From a virus, in the IMG/VR virus record IMGVR_UViG_3300021594_000287, positions 905 through 64,904 of that record: a stretch of DNA of 64,000 bases; one strand, 5' to 3'. The notes beneath the pieces are model-generated. The model had not been told where the DNA came from. It saw only the letters and a list, made by a program, of their open reading frames with translations, and did no database searches. Positions 7,215 to 12,978 of the stretch are shown here, piece by piece; the stretch's first letter is position 1, and every line of letters begins with the position of its first letter. The position numbers and the translations under genes were made by a program.

Positions 7215-7471
7215 GGCGTGTCTTGTATTACGATTGCGTTTGATTTAATCATGCCCCACACTTTAGATACTGCTGAGTTCCAATTGGTTCTCAGTTTAGA
7301 TGCAAGTTCTCTTACCTTGCCGAGATAGTTACGAAACCAAATGATTACCTTCCACGCCCAAAGCAGATGGAAGATAGACACCATGTCGTTTCCAAACTTA
7401 TCCTTCTTTCCGTACAATGATATGGTTTCCTTTGCGTAATGCACATCCACCATGCTATAAAAGTTTTTCAT
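7211..7471 (-). CDS. hypothetical protein (86 aa)
   Basis: 86 aa, with an amphipathic or membrane-associated middle (IFHLLWAWKVIIWFRNYL) and a basic helix after it. It heads the coupled set with 7146..7214 and 6265..7149. The duplicated 41-bp element begins 28 nt upstream of its start. No family recognised. Confidence 0.55.
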   Translation of the reverse strand: MKNFYSMVDVHYAKETISLYGKKDKFGNDMVSIFHLLWAWKVIIWFRNYLGKVRELASKLRTNWNSAVSKVWGMIKSNAIVIQDTP

Positions 7472-7499
7472 GCTAATTGATTTTTAAATTATTGATTAT

Positions 7500-7540
7500 C
7501 AGTTCATTCTAAAATTGAGCAGTATAAATAAACTCAGGGT
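7500..7540. repeat. 41-bp duplicated element, copy 1
   Basis: Identical over 41 bp to 21573..21613. On the minus strand it begins 2-3 nt after the stop of 7543..7638. AGTTTATT (7534-7527) and AATGAACT (7508-7501) can pair in leftward RNA with one G-U wobble, closing an 18-nt loop. Partial similarity extends into the last codons of the preceding gene. Confidence 0.9.
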
Positions 7541-7542
7541 GT

Positions 7543-7638
7543 TTATATATAGTATAATATGTATGCTATACAACATAGTGTATATAATAAAGCAATAGTA
7601 ATAAAAGCACCCATCTGAATTAAAGATTTGTTTTCCAT
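7543..7638 (-). CDS. 31-aa single-span membrane peptide
   Basis: ATG at 7638 opens a 31-codon frame, MENKSLIQMGAFITIALLY and onward, forming one hydrophobic helix with CC near its middle and a Tyr-rich end. The last codons (TATACTATATATAA) resemble the end of the nuclease gene at 21615, with the same 41-bp element following both. Plausible small phage membrane protein. Confidence 0.5.
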   Translation of the reverse strand: MENKSLIQMGAFITIALLYTLCCIAYILYYI

Positions 7639-7664
7639 GTTGATTATATTTAATGATTAATAAA

Positions 7665-7892
7665 TTAAAATTGCGCTAAGAACTGCTGCTTTGCAGGGAT
7701 ACGTACTCTTTTCTTTTGCGTTTTCCTACCCTTACACGCATTGAAAACCATTGTGCTGCTATCCCATACTCCATTCAACTCACGTTGTTTCTGTTTAACC
7801 AATAGGTTGAATGGTTTCCAATCACTCTCCCATGGTTGTGGGTAGTACCCTAATTCGTAGACTGCCATCTCTTCTGCTAATGAAAGTTTCAT
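7665..7892 (-). CDS. hypothetical protein (75 aa)
   Basis: 75 aa, N-terminal acidic/aromatic (ELGYYPQPWESDWKPF), C-terminal basic (CKGRKTQKKRVRIP). The leader contains palindrome copy 2 20 nt upstream and promoter 7954..7985 further up, so this gene gives one of the clearest promoter-palindrome-start layouts. Confidence 0.6.
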   Translation of the reverse strand: MKLSLAEEMAVYELGYYPQPWESDWKPFNLLVKQKQRELNGVWDSSTMVFNACKGRKTQKKRVRIPAKQQFLAQF

Positions 7893-7912
7893 ATCTTGTT
7901 TTAGTTTGCGGC

Positions 7913-7931
7913 AGTTACCTCCGAGGTAACT
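7913..7931. repeat. 19-bp palindrome, copy 2
   Basis: Perfect AGTTACCTCCGAGGTAACT. Lies in the leader between promoter 7954..7985 and the start codon at 7892. Confidence 0.9.
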
Positions 7932-7953
7932 ACCCTTGTTATAAAATGATATA

Positions 7954-7985
7954 CAAATATAAGTGAATTAATTTAATTAAAAAAG
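7954..7985 (-). promoter_or_regulatory. Bacteroidota-type promoter, leftward
   Basis: Minus strand -7 box TATATTTG (7961-7954), 19-nt spacer, then CTTTT at 7985-7981 inside GGAACTTTTTTAATTAAA. The same upstream block recurs at promoter 11473..11504. Confidence 0.6.
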
Positions 7986-8027
7986 TTCCTATTGATTTAT
8001 TTTGTAGCCTGCCGGAATAATTTCAGA

Positions 8028-8327
8028 CTACCTATTCCAATTGATTTCACCACACTTAATACAGACTATGTTATCTTCCTTTACCATTCTGTACCCAGAC
8101 TTGCACCACAATGTAATGAGACCTTTTGATTCGGGGTTAAACTTCAACCCACCGCCCTTCACATCTTTCCTTACCCCAGTTCTGAACACTCGTGTGACCT
8201 GCTCTCCTTTCGCACCACTCTTTGAGTCAGTGCTTCTTTCAAATGTCACCGATACAAACCTTCCGTTTGTCTGTTTGATTACTTCTCTTGCTTTCATATG
8301 TTTAAAATTTGGTGGTTTATCTGCCAT
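8028..8327 (-). CDS. SH3 beta-barrel-like small protein
   Basis: 99 aa from the Met at 8327 (MADKPPNFKHMKAREV); the longer frame to 8366 starts in unlikely sequence. The core, GRFVSVTFERSTDSK then RVFRTGVRKDVKGGG then KGLITLWC and YRMV, matches a small SH3-barrel-like family common in phages of Bacteroidota (from memory). A terminal CIKCG pair may bind a metal. Possibly binds nucleic acid; role not established. Confidence 0.6.
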   Translation of the reverse strand: MADKPPNFKHMKAREVIKQTNGRFVSVTFERSTDSKSGAKGEQVTRVFRTGVRKDVKGGGLKFNPESKGLITLWCKSGYRMVKEDNIVCIKCGEINWNR

Positions 8328-8407
8328 CTGCTGCACTTTATTGGCGCAGATGGACAGACACCCCACAGGTTAAATAATAATTCGTTACAACGTATCTAAT
8401 GAGGTCA

Positions 8408-9082
8408 TTACAAATCGACCACAAATCCAGACTTGTCTTGCTTCGCCTTACCCTTGGCAACCAAGCCTATAATGACACCCGATTCGTCCAAGAATCTTGT
8501 ATCTGATTCGTCACCATCGATTACTTTGTAACCCCAAAAGGTTTCCGGCAATCTGTTTCTGAACACTACCGCCACGTTGACCCCATTGGATAACATCTCT
8601 TTACAGATGTCATCGTTGTCTTCGCTCCGACTGAACGTGACATGGTAGTTAGGTACGTTCTTCGATGACCTTGCGAAGTTAGGATTCTTTGTGTAGTCAT
8701 ACCACACTATAGATGGGAACTTCCCATTCATCTTCTTTATGTACGGCATCCAGTTCAGATCGGACGTACCATTCAATCTGATGGCAAGTTTCTGATGCTT
8801 TCTTGAATGCTTTTCTATCTCAGATGTGAGGTTCACCATGAACCCTACCCTATCCTTCACATAGTGTAGTGTTCGGTTGACCCTTGTCTGCTGAACGTTT
8901 GTAAACTTACCACGACCTGCCGTGTTAAGACACGCAGCCTTGCATCCTGCCGATGCATTAGGGCATACGTTGTACCCGCTTTCGTCAGCGGGTGCAAGGT
9001 ACATGATGAAGTTTTCGTAGTCAGAATACTTGTCTGACTTGTCTATCTTTGCTGACTTGCCTAATAAATATCCGTATTTCAT
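8408..9082 (-). CDS. GP88-like phage protein
   Basis: 224 aa. The segment MYLAPADESGYNVCPNAS, then GCKAACLNTAGRG (about residues 47-59), with four Cys, and RLNGTSDLNW (about 102-111) match the phage gene-product-88 family (GP88). These proteins are frequent in actinobacterial and other phages and their function is unknown. The clustered Cys suggest a metal or Fe-S site. C-terminal GLVAKGKAKQDKSGFVV also fits. Start at 9082 is the only good one. Confidence 0.75.
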   Translation of the reverse strand: MKYGYLLGKSAKIDKSDKYSDYENFIMYLAPADESGYNVCPNASAGCKAACLNTAGRGKFTNVQQTRVNRTLHYVKDRVGFMVNLTSEIEKHSRKHQKLAIRLNGTSDLNWMPYIKKMNGKFPSIVWYDYTKNPNFARSSKNVPNYHVTFSRSEDNDDICKEMLSNGVNVAVVFRNRLPETFWGYKVIDGDESDTRFLDESGVIIGLVAKGKAKQDKSGFVVDL

Positions 9083-9090
9083 GGCAAATA

Positions 9091-9423
9091 TTATTTTGTA
9101 GGGTAAGCAAATGCGGTTCTTTCATTCTTCCAAAAGACTACAATGCCGTCTTGTTGTTCGACCCTCTGTACAATCTTTTGTGTTGCTCCATCAACCCAAA
9201 CGTTGCTACCTTCTATTCGGTAAAACTCTTGGATAGATGTTTGTGATACACGGAATGCAACTACATCTGCACACACTTGAGTGTAGATGCATTCTTTCTT
9301 TGTTACTTTGCCGTCCTTCGATTCACTCTGCTTGAATGAATGTCTTTGAATGGTATTGCAGTCTGACTGCGCTGACAATGTGGTTACCGCGAATAAGAAT
9401 GCGGTGATAAGAATGTTTCTCAT
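9091..9423 (-). CDS. secreted/periplasmic hypothetical protein
   Basis: 110 aa with a clear Sec signal peptide (MRNILITAFLFAVTTLSAQS, cleavage likely after the Ala near residue 18). The mature part has three Cys and a YRIEGSNVWVDGATQK hairpin. Expected in the periplasm of the infected cell. Promoter 9515..9546 and palindrome copy 3 lie in its leader. Confidence 0.65.
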   Translation of the reverse strand: MRNILITAFLFAVTTLSAQSDCNTIQRHSFKQSESKDGKVTKKECIYTQVCADVVAFRVSQTSIQEFYRIEGSNVWVDGATQKIVQRVEQQDGIVVFWKNERTAFAYPTK

Positions 9424-9461
9424 AAGATAATATTTGATAAGGTTTAAAAATTGTTTTGAGT

Positions 9462-9480
9462 AGTTACCTCCGAGGTAACT
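9462..9480. repeat. 19-bp palindrome, copy 3
   Basis: Perfect copy, 38 nt upstream of the start codon at 9423 and downstream of promoter 9515..9546. Confidence 0.9.
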
Positions 9481-9514
9481 GCGACATCTCTTTCTGATGT
9501 TGCCGTTAACACTA

Positions 9515-9546
9515 CAAAGATAAGCAATATTTTTTTAACTAAAAAA
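9515..9546 (-). promoter_or_regulatory. Bacteroidota-type promoter, leftward
   Basis: Minus strand -7 box TATCTTTG (9522-9515); 19 nt upstream lies the T-rich block TTTTT (9546-9542). The transcript start region (GTAGTG) and a downstream AGAGATGTCG are shared with the promoter at 11473..11504. Confidence 0.6.
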
Positions 9547-9584
9547 TTCTTGGCTAATTATTTTCGGTTCTGATGGGAATAATT

Positions 9585-9809
9585 TTAGATACCATTTCTG
9601 TAGCAGAAATTGTCGTAGTACGCATCCTCTTCCGCACTGATATACGATCTGGTATCTGATGCTTCTTTTTCTTCTCTATATTTTTTGGATGCCGAGCAGT
9701 ATGCCTTCTTAGTATGGAAGCAATACCAAATGTCGTGACCTTTCATGATGAATGTGTCTGTCTCTGCGCACAGAGAACCTATCTTTGACTTCATAAATTT
9801 ACCACTCAT
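9585..9809 (-). CDS. hypothetical protein (74 aa)
   Basis: 74 aa, with YCFHTKKAYC (a CxxxxxxxC-like pair), a basic-acidic helix and a Tyr/Asp-rich end. No family recognised. Palindrome copy 4 lies 33 nt upstream of its ATG. Confidence 0.55.
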   Translation of the reverse strand: MSGKFMKSKIGSLCAETDTFIMKGHDIWYCFHTKKAYCSASKKYREEKEASDTRSYISAEEDAYYDNFCYRNGI

Positions 9810-9842
9810 GGTTTATTGTTTTTTAGGTTAGATAAAAAAGGC

Positions 9843-9861
9843 AGTTACCTCCGAGGTAACT
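9843..9861. repeat. 19-bp palindrome, copy 4
   Basis: Perfect copy whose arms extend to GGCAG/CTGCC and which is followed on the minus strand by TTTTTT. This single copy therefore also looks like an intrinsic terminator for 9875..10123. Confidence 0.9.
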
Positions 9862-9874
9862 GCCCTATAAGAAT

Positions 9875-10123
9875 TTAGATTGCAAACATGAACACCCCAG
9901 GACTTACCTCGATTCTTTCCACTCTCATTCTTTTATTCTGTGCAACGACATCTAATGTGGCGTTGTACATTAGGGCTGCGTGTACTTCATCATCTGGGTA
10001 TCTTCTCCCGATGAAGTACTTCAGACTATTCATAGCCCTCTCCTGCTCCTGCTCAGTCTTTGCATTCTCCAACCTGCCTTTCCAATACATAATCTTTTGC
10101 AGGTAACCGTCTTTTTGTCTCAT
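9875..10123 (-). CDS. hypothetical helical protein (82 aa)
   Basis: 82 aa, mostly helical: YWKGRLENAKTEQEQERAMN looks coiled-coil, then a RYPDDEVHAAL segment and a VERIEVSPGVFMF strand end. No membrane segment. Unknown function. Confidence 0.55.
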   Translation of the reverse strand: MRQKDGYLQKIMYWKGRLENAKTEQEQERAMNSLKYFIGRRYPDDEVHAALMYNATLDVVAQNKRMRVERIEVSPGVFMFAI

Positions 10124-10153
10124 ACTAAAATAAATTTGAGGTTAAAAAATAAA

Positions 10154-10270
10154 TTACAATTCTACGTCCTTATCAAACGGACGCTTGGTCTCTCTCCAAA
10201 TGTAGGGTAAGTAGCATATACCCGCCACCCAAGAAACGATTTTTAAAACTAATACTACAGACATATCCAT
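10154..10270 (-). CDS. 38-aa single-span membrane protein
   Basis: I start it at the Met at 10270 (MDMSVVLVLKIVSWVAG); the longer frame to 10354 runs through a palindrome and the tRNA-like gene and is not credible. The product is one hydrophobic helix plus a charged tail. Palindrome copy 5 ends 11 nt upstream of the ATG. Confidence 0.45.
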   Translation of the reverse strand: MDMSVVLVLKIVSWVAGICYLPYIWRETKRPFDKDVEL

Positions 10271-10281
10271 CGGTTTTGTGT

Positions 10282-10300
10282 AGTTACCTCCGAGGTAACT
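10282..10300. repeat. 19-bp palindrome, copy 5
   Basis: Perfect copy between tRNA-like gene 10318..10388 and the start codon at 10270. Confidence 0.9.
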
Positions 10301-10317
10301 ACGTTGTGAAAAAATAG

Positions 10318-10388
10318 TTGCCGTAGTTGGACTCGAACCAACACCCCACACCATACCATGTGTGTGGGTAACCTATATGCTACGGCAA
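10318..10388 (-). tRNA. tRNA-like RNA 1, aberrant anticodon arm
   Basis: 71 nt. Acceptor-like stem TTGCCGTA/TACGGCAA and a T-arm GTTGG-TTCGAGT-CCAAC are canonical. The middle is not: there is no clear D-stem, and the central hairpin is a 7-bp stem CCCACAC/GTGTGGG closed by the 10-nt loop ACATGGTATG, so no anticodon can be assigned. A GGT (Thr) reading would need a bulge and is not supported in copy 2. Every stem covaries with 10835..10905. Confidence 0.6.
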
Positions 10389-10394
10389 ATTCTG

Positions 10395-10775
10395 TTATAC
10401 GGAGGCGAGAGATAGAGCATCCTCCACAGCATCCTCATAGGTGTCAAATACACCTAATACAGACACTACATTAGTGCCTTTTATAAGAAGAACACTATGC
10501 TTGTCACCTTCACCTGTCCACTGAACACATAAGAACTCATGCGCCTTCACGGCAGCACTTAATTCTTCAGCAGAAGTGATGCCTGTAAATTCCTCAATGG
10601 TCTTAGTCCAAAACTGAAGACCGCTCCACAAATCAGAGGGTTCTGCACCCTCTACATATTGCAGAAGAGGGTAGAATCCTTCACACCCATTGTTCTCAAG
10701 AAAGGATACTAAACCACAATGGTGGACATGAGATGTCATCTCAGACACTTTACCATTTACTAAATACTTTGCCAT
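10395..10775 (-). CDS. hypothetical protein (126 aa)
   Basis: The Met at 10775 (MAKYLVNGKVSEM) is preferred over the longer frame to 10817. The 126-aa acidic product contains HVHHCGLVSFLENNGCEGFY and a beta-rich end (KHSVLLIKGTNVVSVLGVF). It lies between the two tRNA-like genes with 7-nt and 60-nt gaps, so all three may share a transcript. No family recognised. Confidence 0.55.
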   Translation of the reverse strand: MAKYLVNGKVSEMTSHVHHCGLVSFLENNGCEGFYPLLQYVEGAEPSDLWSGLQFWTKTIEEFTGITSAEELSAAVKAHEFLCVQWTGEGDKHSVLLIKGTNVVSVLGVFDTYEDAVEDALSLASV

Positions 10776-10834
10776 AATAAATAAAATTTGTGCAATGCCT
10801 TTATTGTTTACAGACATTGCGGGTTAATTAATAG

Positions 10835-10905
10835 TTGCCACAATGGGACTCGAACCCATACCACAAGCCATACCATGTGCGTGTGTATCCAATATGCTGT
10901 GGCAA
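10835..10905 (-). tRNA. tRNA-like RNA 2, aberrant anticodon arm
   Basis: 71 nt, the same length as tRNA-like 1. Acceptor TTGCCACA/TGTGGCAA, T-arm ATGGG-TTCGAGT-CCCAT, central stem CACACGC/GCTTGTG with one mismatch and the identical loop ACATGGTATG. Base changes relative to copy 1 are mostly compensatory, which argues for a maintained structure. Palindrome copy 6 lies 11 nt upstream. Confidence 0.6.
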
Positions 10906-10916
10906 TACCATTGAGT

Positions 10917-10935
10917 AGTTACCTCAGAAGTAACT
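10917..10935. repeat. 19-bp palindrome, copy 6 (degenerate)
   Basis: AGTTACCTCAGAAGTAACT: two changes from consensus, both in the centre/right arm. Just upstream of tRNA-like 2. Confidence 0.8.
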
Positions 10936-10961
10936 ACTCAGAACAGATTTAATGCCCGAGT

Positions 10962-10980
10962 AGTTACCTCCGAGGTAACT
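10962..10980. repeat. 19-bp palindrome, copy 7
   Basis: Perfect copy, directly after the stop of 10984..11364 and 26 bp from copy 6. Confidence 0.9.
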
Positions 10981-10983
10981 GGG

Positions 10984-11364
10984 TTAGTCAAGAACGTAGT
11001 GGATTGTACCGCTGTCGGTTGTATCGACAGCATTCATCTTAACTACAATCATAGAGTCCCCACTTACATCCGGGACTCTGACTAATACCTTTCCATTCAC
11101 GACCTCCACTTCCGTGTAGGTCATTATAGATTTTGCATTCCATTCAAAAAATTCATTTGAATGTGCTGCGGAAATTGAGTCAAGGAAAGCAGACATTGCA
11201 TCCATTGACTTAAAAGTTGAATCGATCCGACCTGTTTCTGTGCCAAGGGTAAGACCTTTGACATAGTAAATGTCAGACGTACCATAGACCGAAAGGTCAT
11301 ACGGCTTTGCAGCATACCAACCCACAAGGATTCCAAATGCTGCGCTGAATAAAGATTTAGACAT
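10984..11364 (-). CDS. membrane-anchored hypothetical protein (126 aa)
   Basis: The Met at 11364 (MSKSLFSAAFGILVGWYAA) is preferred: the frame to 11451 would translate palindrome copy 8 and a T-arm-like fragment. Residues about 4-19 form a hydrophobic anchor or uncleaved signal, followed by an extended soluble domain with VEVVNGKVLVRVPDVSG beta strands. Likely exposed to the periplasm. Family unknown. Confidence 0.55.
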   Translation of the reverse strand: MSKSLFSAAFGILVGWYAAKPYDLSVYGTSDIYYVKGLTLGTETGRIDSTFKSMDAMSAFLDSISAAHSNEFFEWNAKSIMTYTEVEVVNGKVLVRVPDVSGDSMIVVKMNAVDTTDSGTIHYVLD

Positions 11365-11382
11365 AAAAAATAAATTTAGAAA

Positions 11383-11404
11383 CCAAGCGCAGAATCGAAC
11401 TGCC
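11383..11404 (-). other. isolated T-arm-like fragment
   Basis: The minus strand reads GGCAGTTCGATTCTGC followed by GCTTGG, which looks like the T-arm and 3' acceptor strand of a tRNA. No matching 5' half is present upstream. It may be a tRNA remnant in the leader of 10984..11364. Confidence 0.3.
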
Positions 11405-11406
11405 GT

Positions 11407-11425
11407 AGTTACCTCCGAGGTAACT
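11407..11425. repeat. 19-bp palindrome, copy 8
   Basis: Perfect copy in the leader between promoter 11473..11504 and the start codon at 11364, next to the T-arm-like fragment. Confidence 0.9.
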
Positions 11426-11472
11426 GCCAAACCATTCAAGGTTACCGACATCTCTCAATGCCGTTTGCACTA

Positions 11473-11504
11473 CAAAGATAATGCAAATAGTTTAATTAAA
11501 AAAG
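11473..11504 (-). promoter_or_regulatory. Bacteroidota-type promoter, leftward
   Basis: Minus strand TATCTTTG (11480-11473) with CTTTT 19 nt upstream (11504-11500) in GGAACTTTTTTAATTAAA, the same arrangement as 7954..7985. Drives 10984..11364 and probably the tRNA-like genes. Confidence 0.6.
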
Positions 11505-11551
11505 TTCCTACCCAACTATTTTCAGAAGGATAGAAACTTTTCCCCTCAGAA

Positions 11552-11815
11552 TCAGAACCCTTTCTTTCCTGCTCTCGCAGGTACTGGGGCAAGTAATCTC
11601 TCCCTTGTCAGTGGGGAGTGACCAACGGGAAGCCATGTGTTGACAGTATTAATATACTTGTCAACAATCTCATCACCTCCATAGTGGAGGGATGAATTGT
11701 AGTTACCCTTTCTGTAATCAGAGACTAATTCAATAGCCCTCTTACCTCTGTAAAGGGCGGATGTCTGTACACCATCATTGTACCATGATGTGTACGCAAA
11801 TTTAATATTACTCAT
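11552..11815 (-). CDS. hypothetical protein (87 aa)
   Basis: 87 aa, beginning MSNIKFAYTSWYNDGVQTS, with a Tyr-rich middle and a basic Pro/Ala-rich C-terminus (LLAPVPARAGKKG). Soluble. Palindrome copy 9 ends 19 nt upstream of the ATG. No family recognised. Confidence 0.55.
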   Translation of the reverse strand: MSNIKFAYTSWYNDGVQTSALYRGKRAIELVSDYRKGNYNSSLHYGGDEIVDKYINTVNTWLPVGHSPLTRERLLAPVPARAGKKGF

Positions 11816-11834
11816 TTTAAATATGGTTTGCGGT

Positions 11835-11853
11835 AGTTACCTCGGAGGTAACT
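11835..11853. repeat. 19-bp palindrome, copy 9 (centre flipped)
   Basis: AGTTACCTCGGAGGTAACT on the plus strand: arms perfect, centre base G rather than C, i.e. the element lies in the opposite orientation to the others. Confidence 0.9.
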
Positions 11854-11880
11854 ACCATGGTTAAAAAATCATTTTTTTGT

Positions 11881-11899
11881 AGTTACCTCCGAGGTAACT
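11881..11899. repeat. 19-bp palindrome, copy 10
   Basis: Perfect copy in the gap between copies 9 and 11. Confidence 0.9.
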
Positions 11900-11919
11900 G
11901 CCAAGAGACATTTTCGTTC

Positions 11920-12090
11920 CTAAGTAGTTACCTCCGAGGTAACTACTTTTTTGTTTGGTGTAGTTACCTCCGAGGTAACTGGCGAAAATGGCGGGTAAAA
12001 AACTGAATAAAGACATTGGTTGCCATCATCAGCACTACATACCCCTATGTAGCGGACACAATACACCATAGTACCATGTTTCGGCTTCAT
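11920..12090 (-). CDS. small protein ending in palindrome-encoded repeats (56 aa)
   Basis: The Met at 12090 gives MKPKHGTMVYCVRYIGVCS, similar in its first residues to the partial gene at the left edge. The last 20 or so residues contain VTSEVTT twice, each encoded by a 19-bp palindrome (copies 12 and 11) in the same frame. Degenerate palindrome copy 13 lies 6 nt upstream of the ATG. Either the palindromes inserted in frame or they became the C-terminus after the original stop was lost. Confidence 0.45.
   Translation of the reverse strand: MKPKHGTMVYCVRYIGVCSADDGNQCLYSVFYPPFSPVTSEVTTPNKKVVTSEVTT
11926..11944. repeat. 19-bp palindrome, copy 11
   Basis: Perfect copy inside the 3' end of 11920..12090, encoding VTSEVT. 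Confidence 0.9.
11962..11980. repeat. 19-bp palindrome, copy 12
   Basis: Perfect copy inside 11920..12090, same frame as copy 11, 36 bp away from it. Confidence 0.9.
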
Positions 12091-12096
12091 GTATGC

Positions 12097-12115
12097 AGTT
12101 ACCTCCAAGGTAACT
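12097..12115. repeat. 19-bp palindrome, copy 13 (degenerate)
   Basis: AGTTACCTCCAAGGTAACT, one change from consensus, 6 nt upstream of the ATG at 12090. Confidence 0.85.
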
Positions 12116-12152
12116 ACAAAAATGCATCGATTGCGATGCAATCAAAAACCCA

Positions 12153-12187
12153 TTTACCCCTACCTACACAAAGCAGATAGGGGTAAA
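12153..12187 (-). terminator. probable terminator after the DUF3102-like gene
   Basis: TTTACCCCTA (12153-12162) and TAGGGGTAAA (12178-12187) are perfect inverted arms around a 15-nt loop. On the minus strand the hairpin is followed by TGGGTTTTTGAT. It begins 16 nt after the stop at 12203. A second hairpin (TGCATCG/CGATGCA, 12123..12140) follows. Confidence 0.55.
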
Positions 12188-12202
12188 GGGAGGGAGTGGT
12201 GC

Positions 12203-12829
12203 TTATTCAGCACCCTCCAATGAATCCCAACGCTGACGGGCAGCATTGACGATTGTTTCCAAATCGGAAATATCCGCCTGCCCAATAAAGGCAAGCACCG
12301 CCTCCAAGGATGTGACATTTGTAGTTACCGCCGAGGTAACTGCCTCGTCAGTACCCTCACCCTCAGACTCAGAGGCAGCCTTGCGACCGCCCGATTTCGT
12401 GTTTCCGGTCGCCTCATTCACCGCGCTCGCAAGCGCGTTAAGAGACCAAATGCCCTCCTCCATGTAGAGGGTTCTCGCCACATCGGGGTGCTTGCCGATT
12501 GTGGCATAAATGGTACATTGCTTGTACCCAAAGGCCCGAGGGCCAAATTTCTTGTCGCCCATCCAAGATTTGAATGAGGTGTAGTTGCCGAGATTGGCAA
12601 GGTTGCTCTCCACTACCGCGCGGAGGGCAAGTACTGCCTTTCCTACCGCGATGTATCCGTCCACAATGGACGTGTGTTCGCGGTGGCAAGCAGCGGTTAA
12701 TTCTCTTTCCGCGTCCGACACCATGGACGCGAGGGTGGCTTGTTCTGTTGTGGTCAACCAAATGCCCTTAACGTCTTCGATTACGACTTCAGGGACGATT
12801 ACTGCGGTGGATACTGATTTCTTTGACAT
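12203..12829 (-). CDS. DUF3102-like protein in a GC-rich island
   Basis: 208 aa. Residues about 55-125 resemble the DUF3102 type: IVDGYIAVGKAVLALRA, then FKSWMGDKKFGPRAFGYKQ and YATIGKH, a helical domain common on phages and plasmids. A Gly/Ser/Glu linker (about 145-165) contains AVTSAVTTN encoded by palindrome copy 14. The gene is strikingly GC-rich (about 60 percent in a sampled 60 bp) against an AT-rich genome, suggesting transfer. It has its own well-formed promoter at 12897..12927. Confidence 0.65.
   Translation of the reverse strand: MSKKSVSTAVIVPEVVIEDVKGIWLTTTEQATLASMVSDAERELTAACHREHTSIVDGYIAVGKAVLALRAVVESNLANLGNYTSFKSWMGDKKFGPRAFGYKQCTIYATIGKHPDVARTLYMEEGIWSLNALASAVNEATGNTKSGGRKAASESEGEGTDEAVTSAVTTNVTSLEAVLAFIGQADISDLETIVNAARQRWDSLEGAE
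12323..12341. repeat. 19-bp palindrome, copy 14 (in a gene)
   Basis: AGTTACCGCCGAGGTAACT, one change, inside the linker-coding part of the DUF3102-like gene. Confidence 0.85.
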
Positions 12830-12896
12830 GACTAAAAAATTGATAGGTTACTGCCTTTGGTGGTGTTTCTCGTGTCCCTACTTTCAAAAGCATACG

Positions 12897-12927
12897 CAAA
12901 TTTACATACTTATTCCGATATACCAAA
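12897..12927 (-). promoter_or_regulatory. Bacteroidota-type promoter, leftward (best match)
   Basis: Minus strand -33 box TTTG (12927-12924), exactly 19 nt, -7 box TAAATTTG (12904-12897). The ATG of the DUF3102-like gene follows 68 nt downstream. Palindrome copy 15 lies upstream of this promoter, unlike the leader copies. Confidence 0.7.
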
Positions 12928-12978
12928 CTTTTTACCTAAAAAAATTCACTTTTTTTGAAATTTTTTTTTGGACCACTC

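Noticed and set aside
8041-8373. Plus-strand frame of 110 codons
   Set aside because: Antisense shadow of the SH3-like gene; Pro/Ser/Thr-rich composition typical of shadows.
10318-10388. Assignment as tRNA-Thr(GGT) or tRNA-Met(CAT)
   Set aside because: Thr needs a bulged stem not compatible with copy 2; Met would need A instead of U before the anticodon. Neither is supported by covariation.
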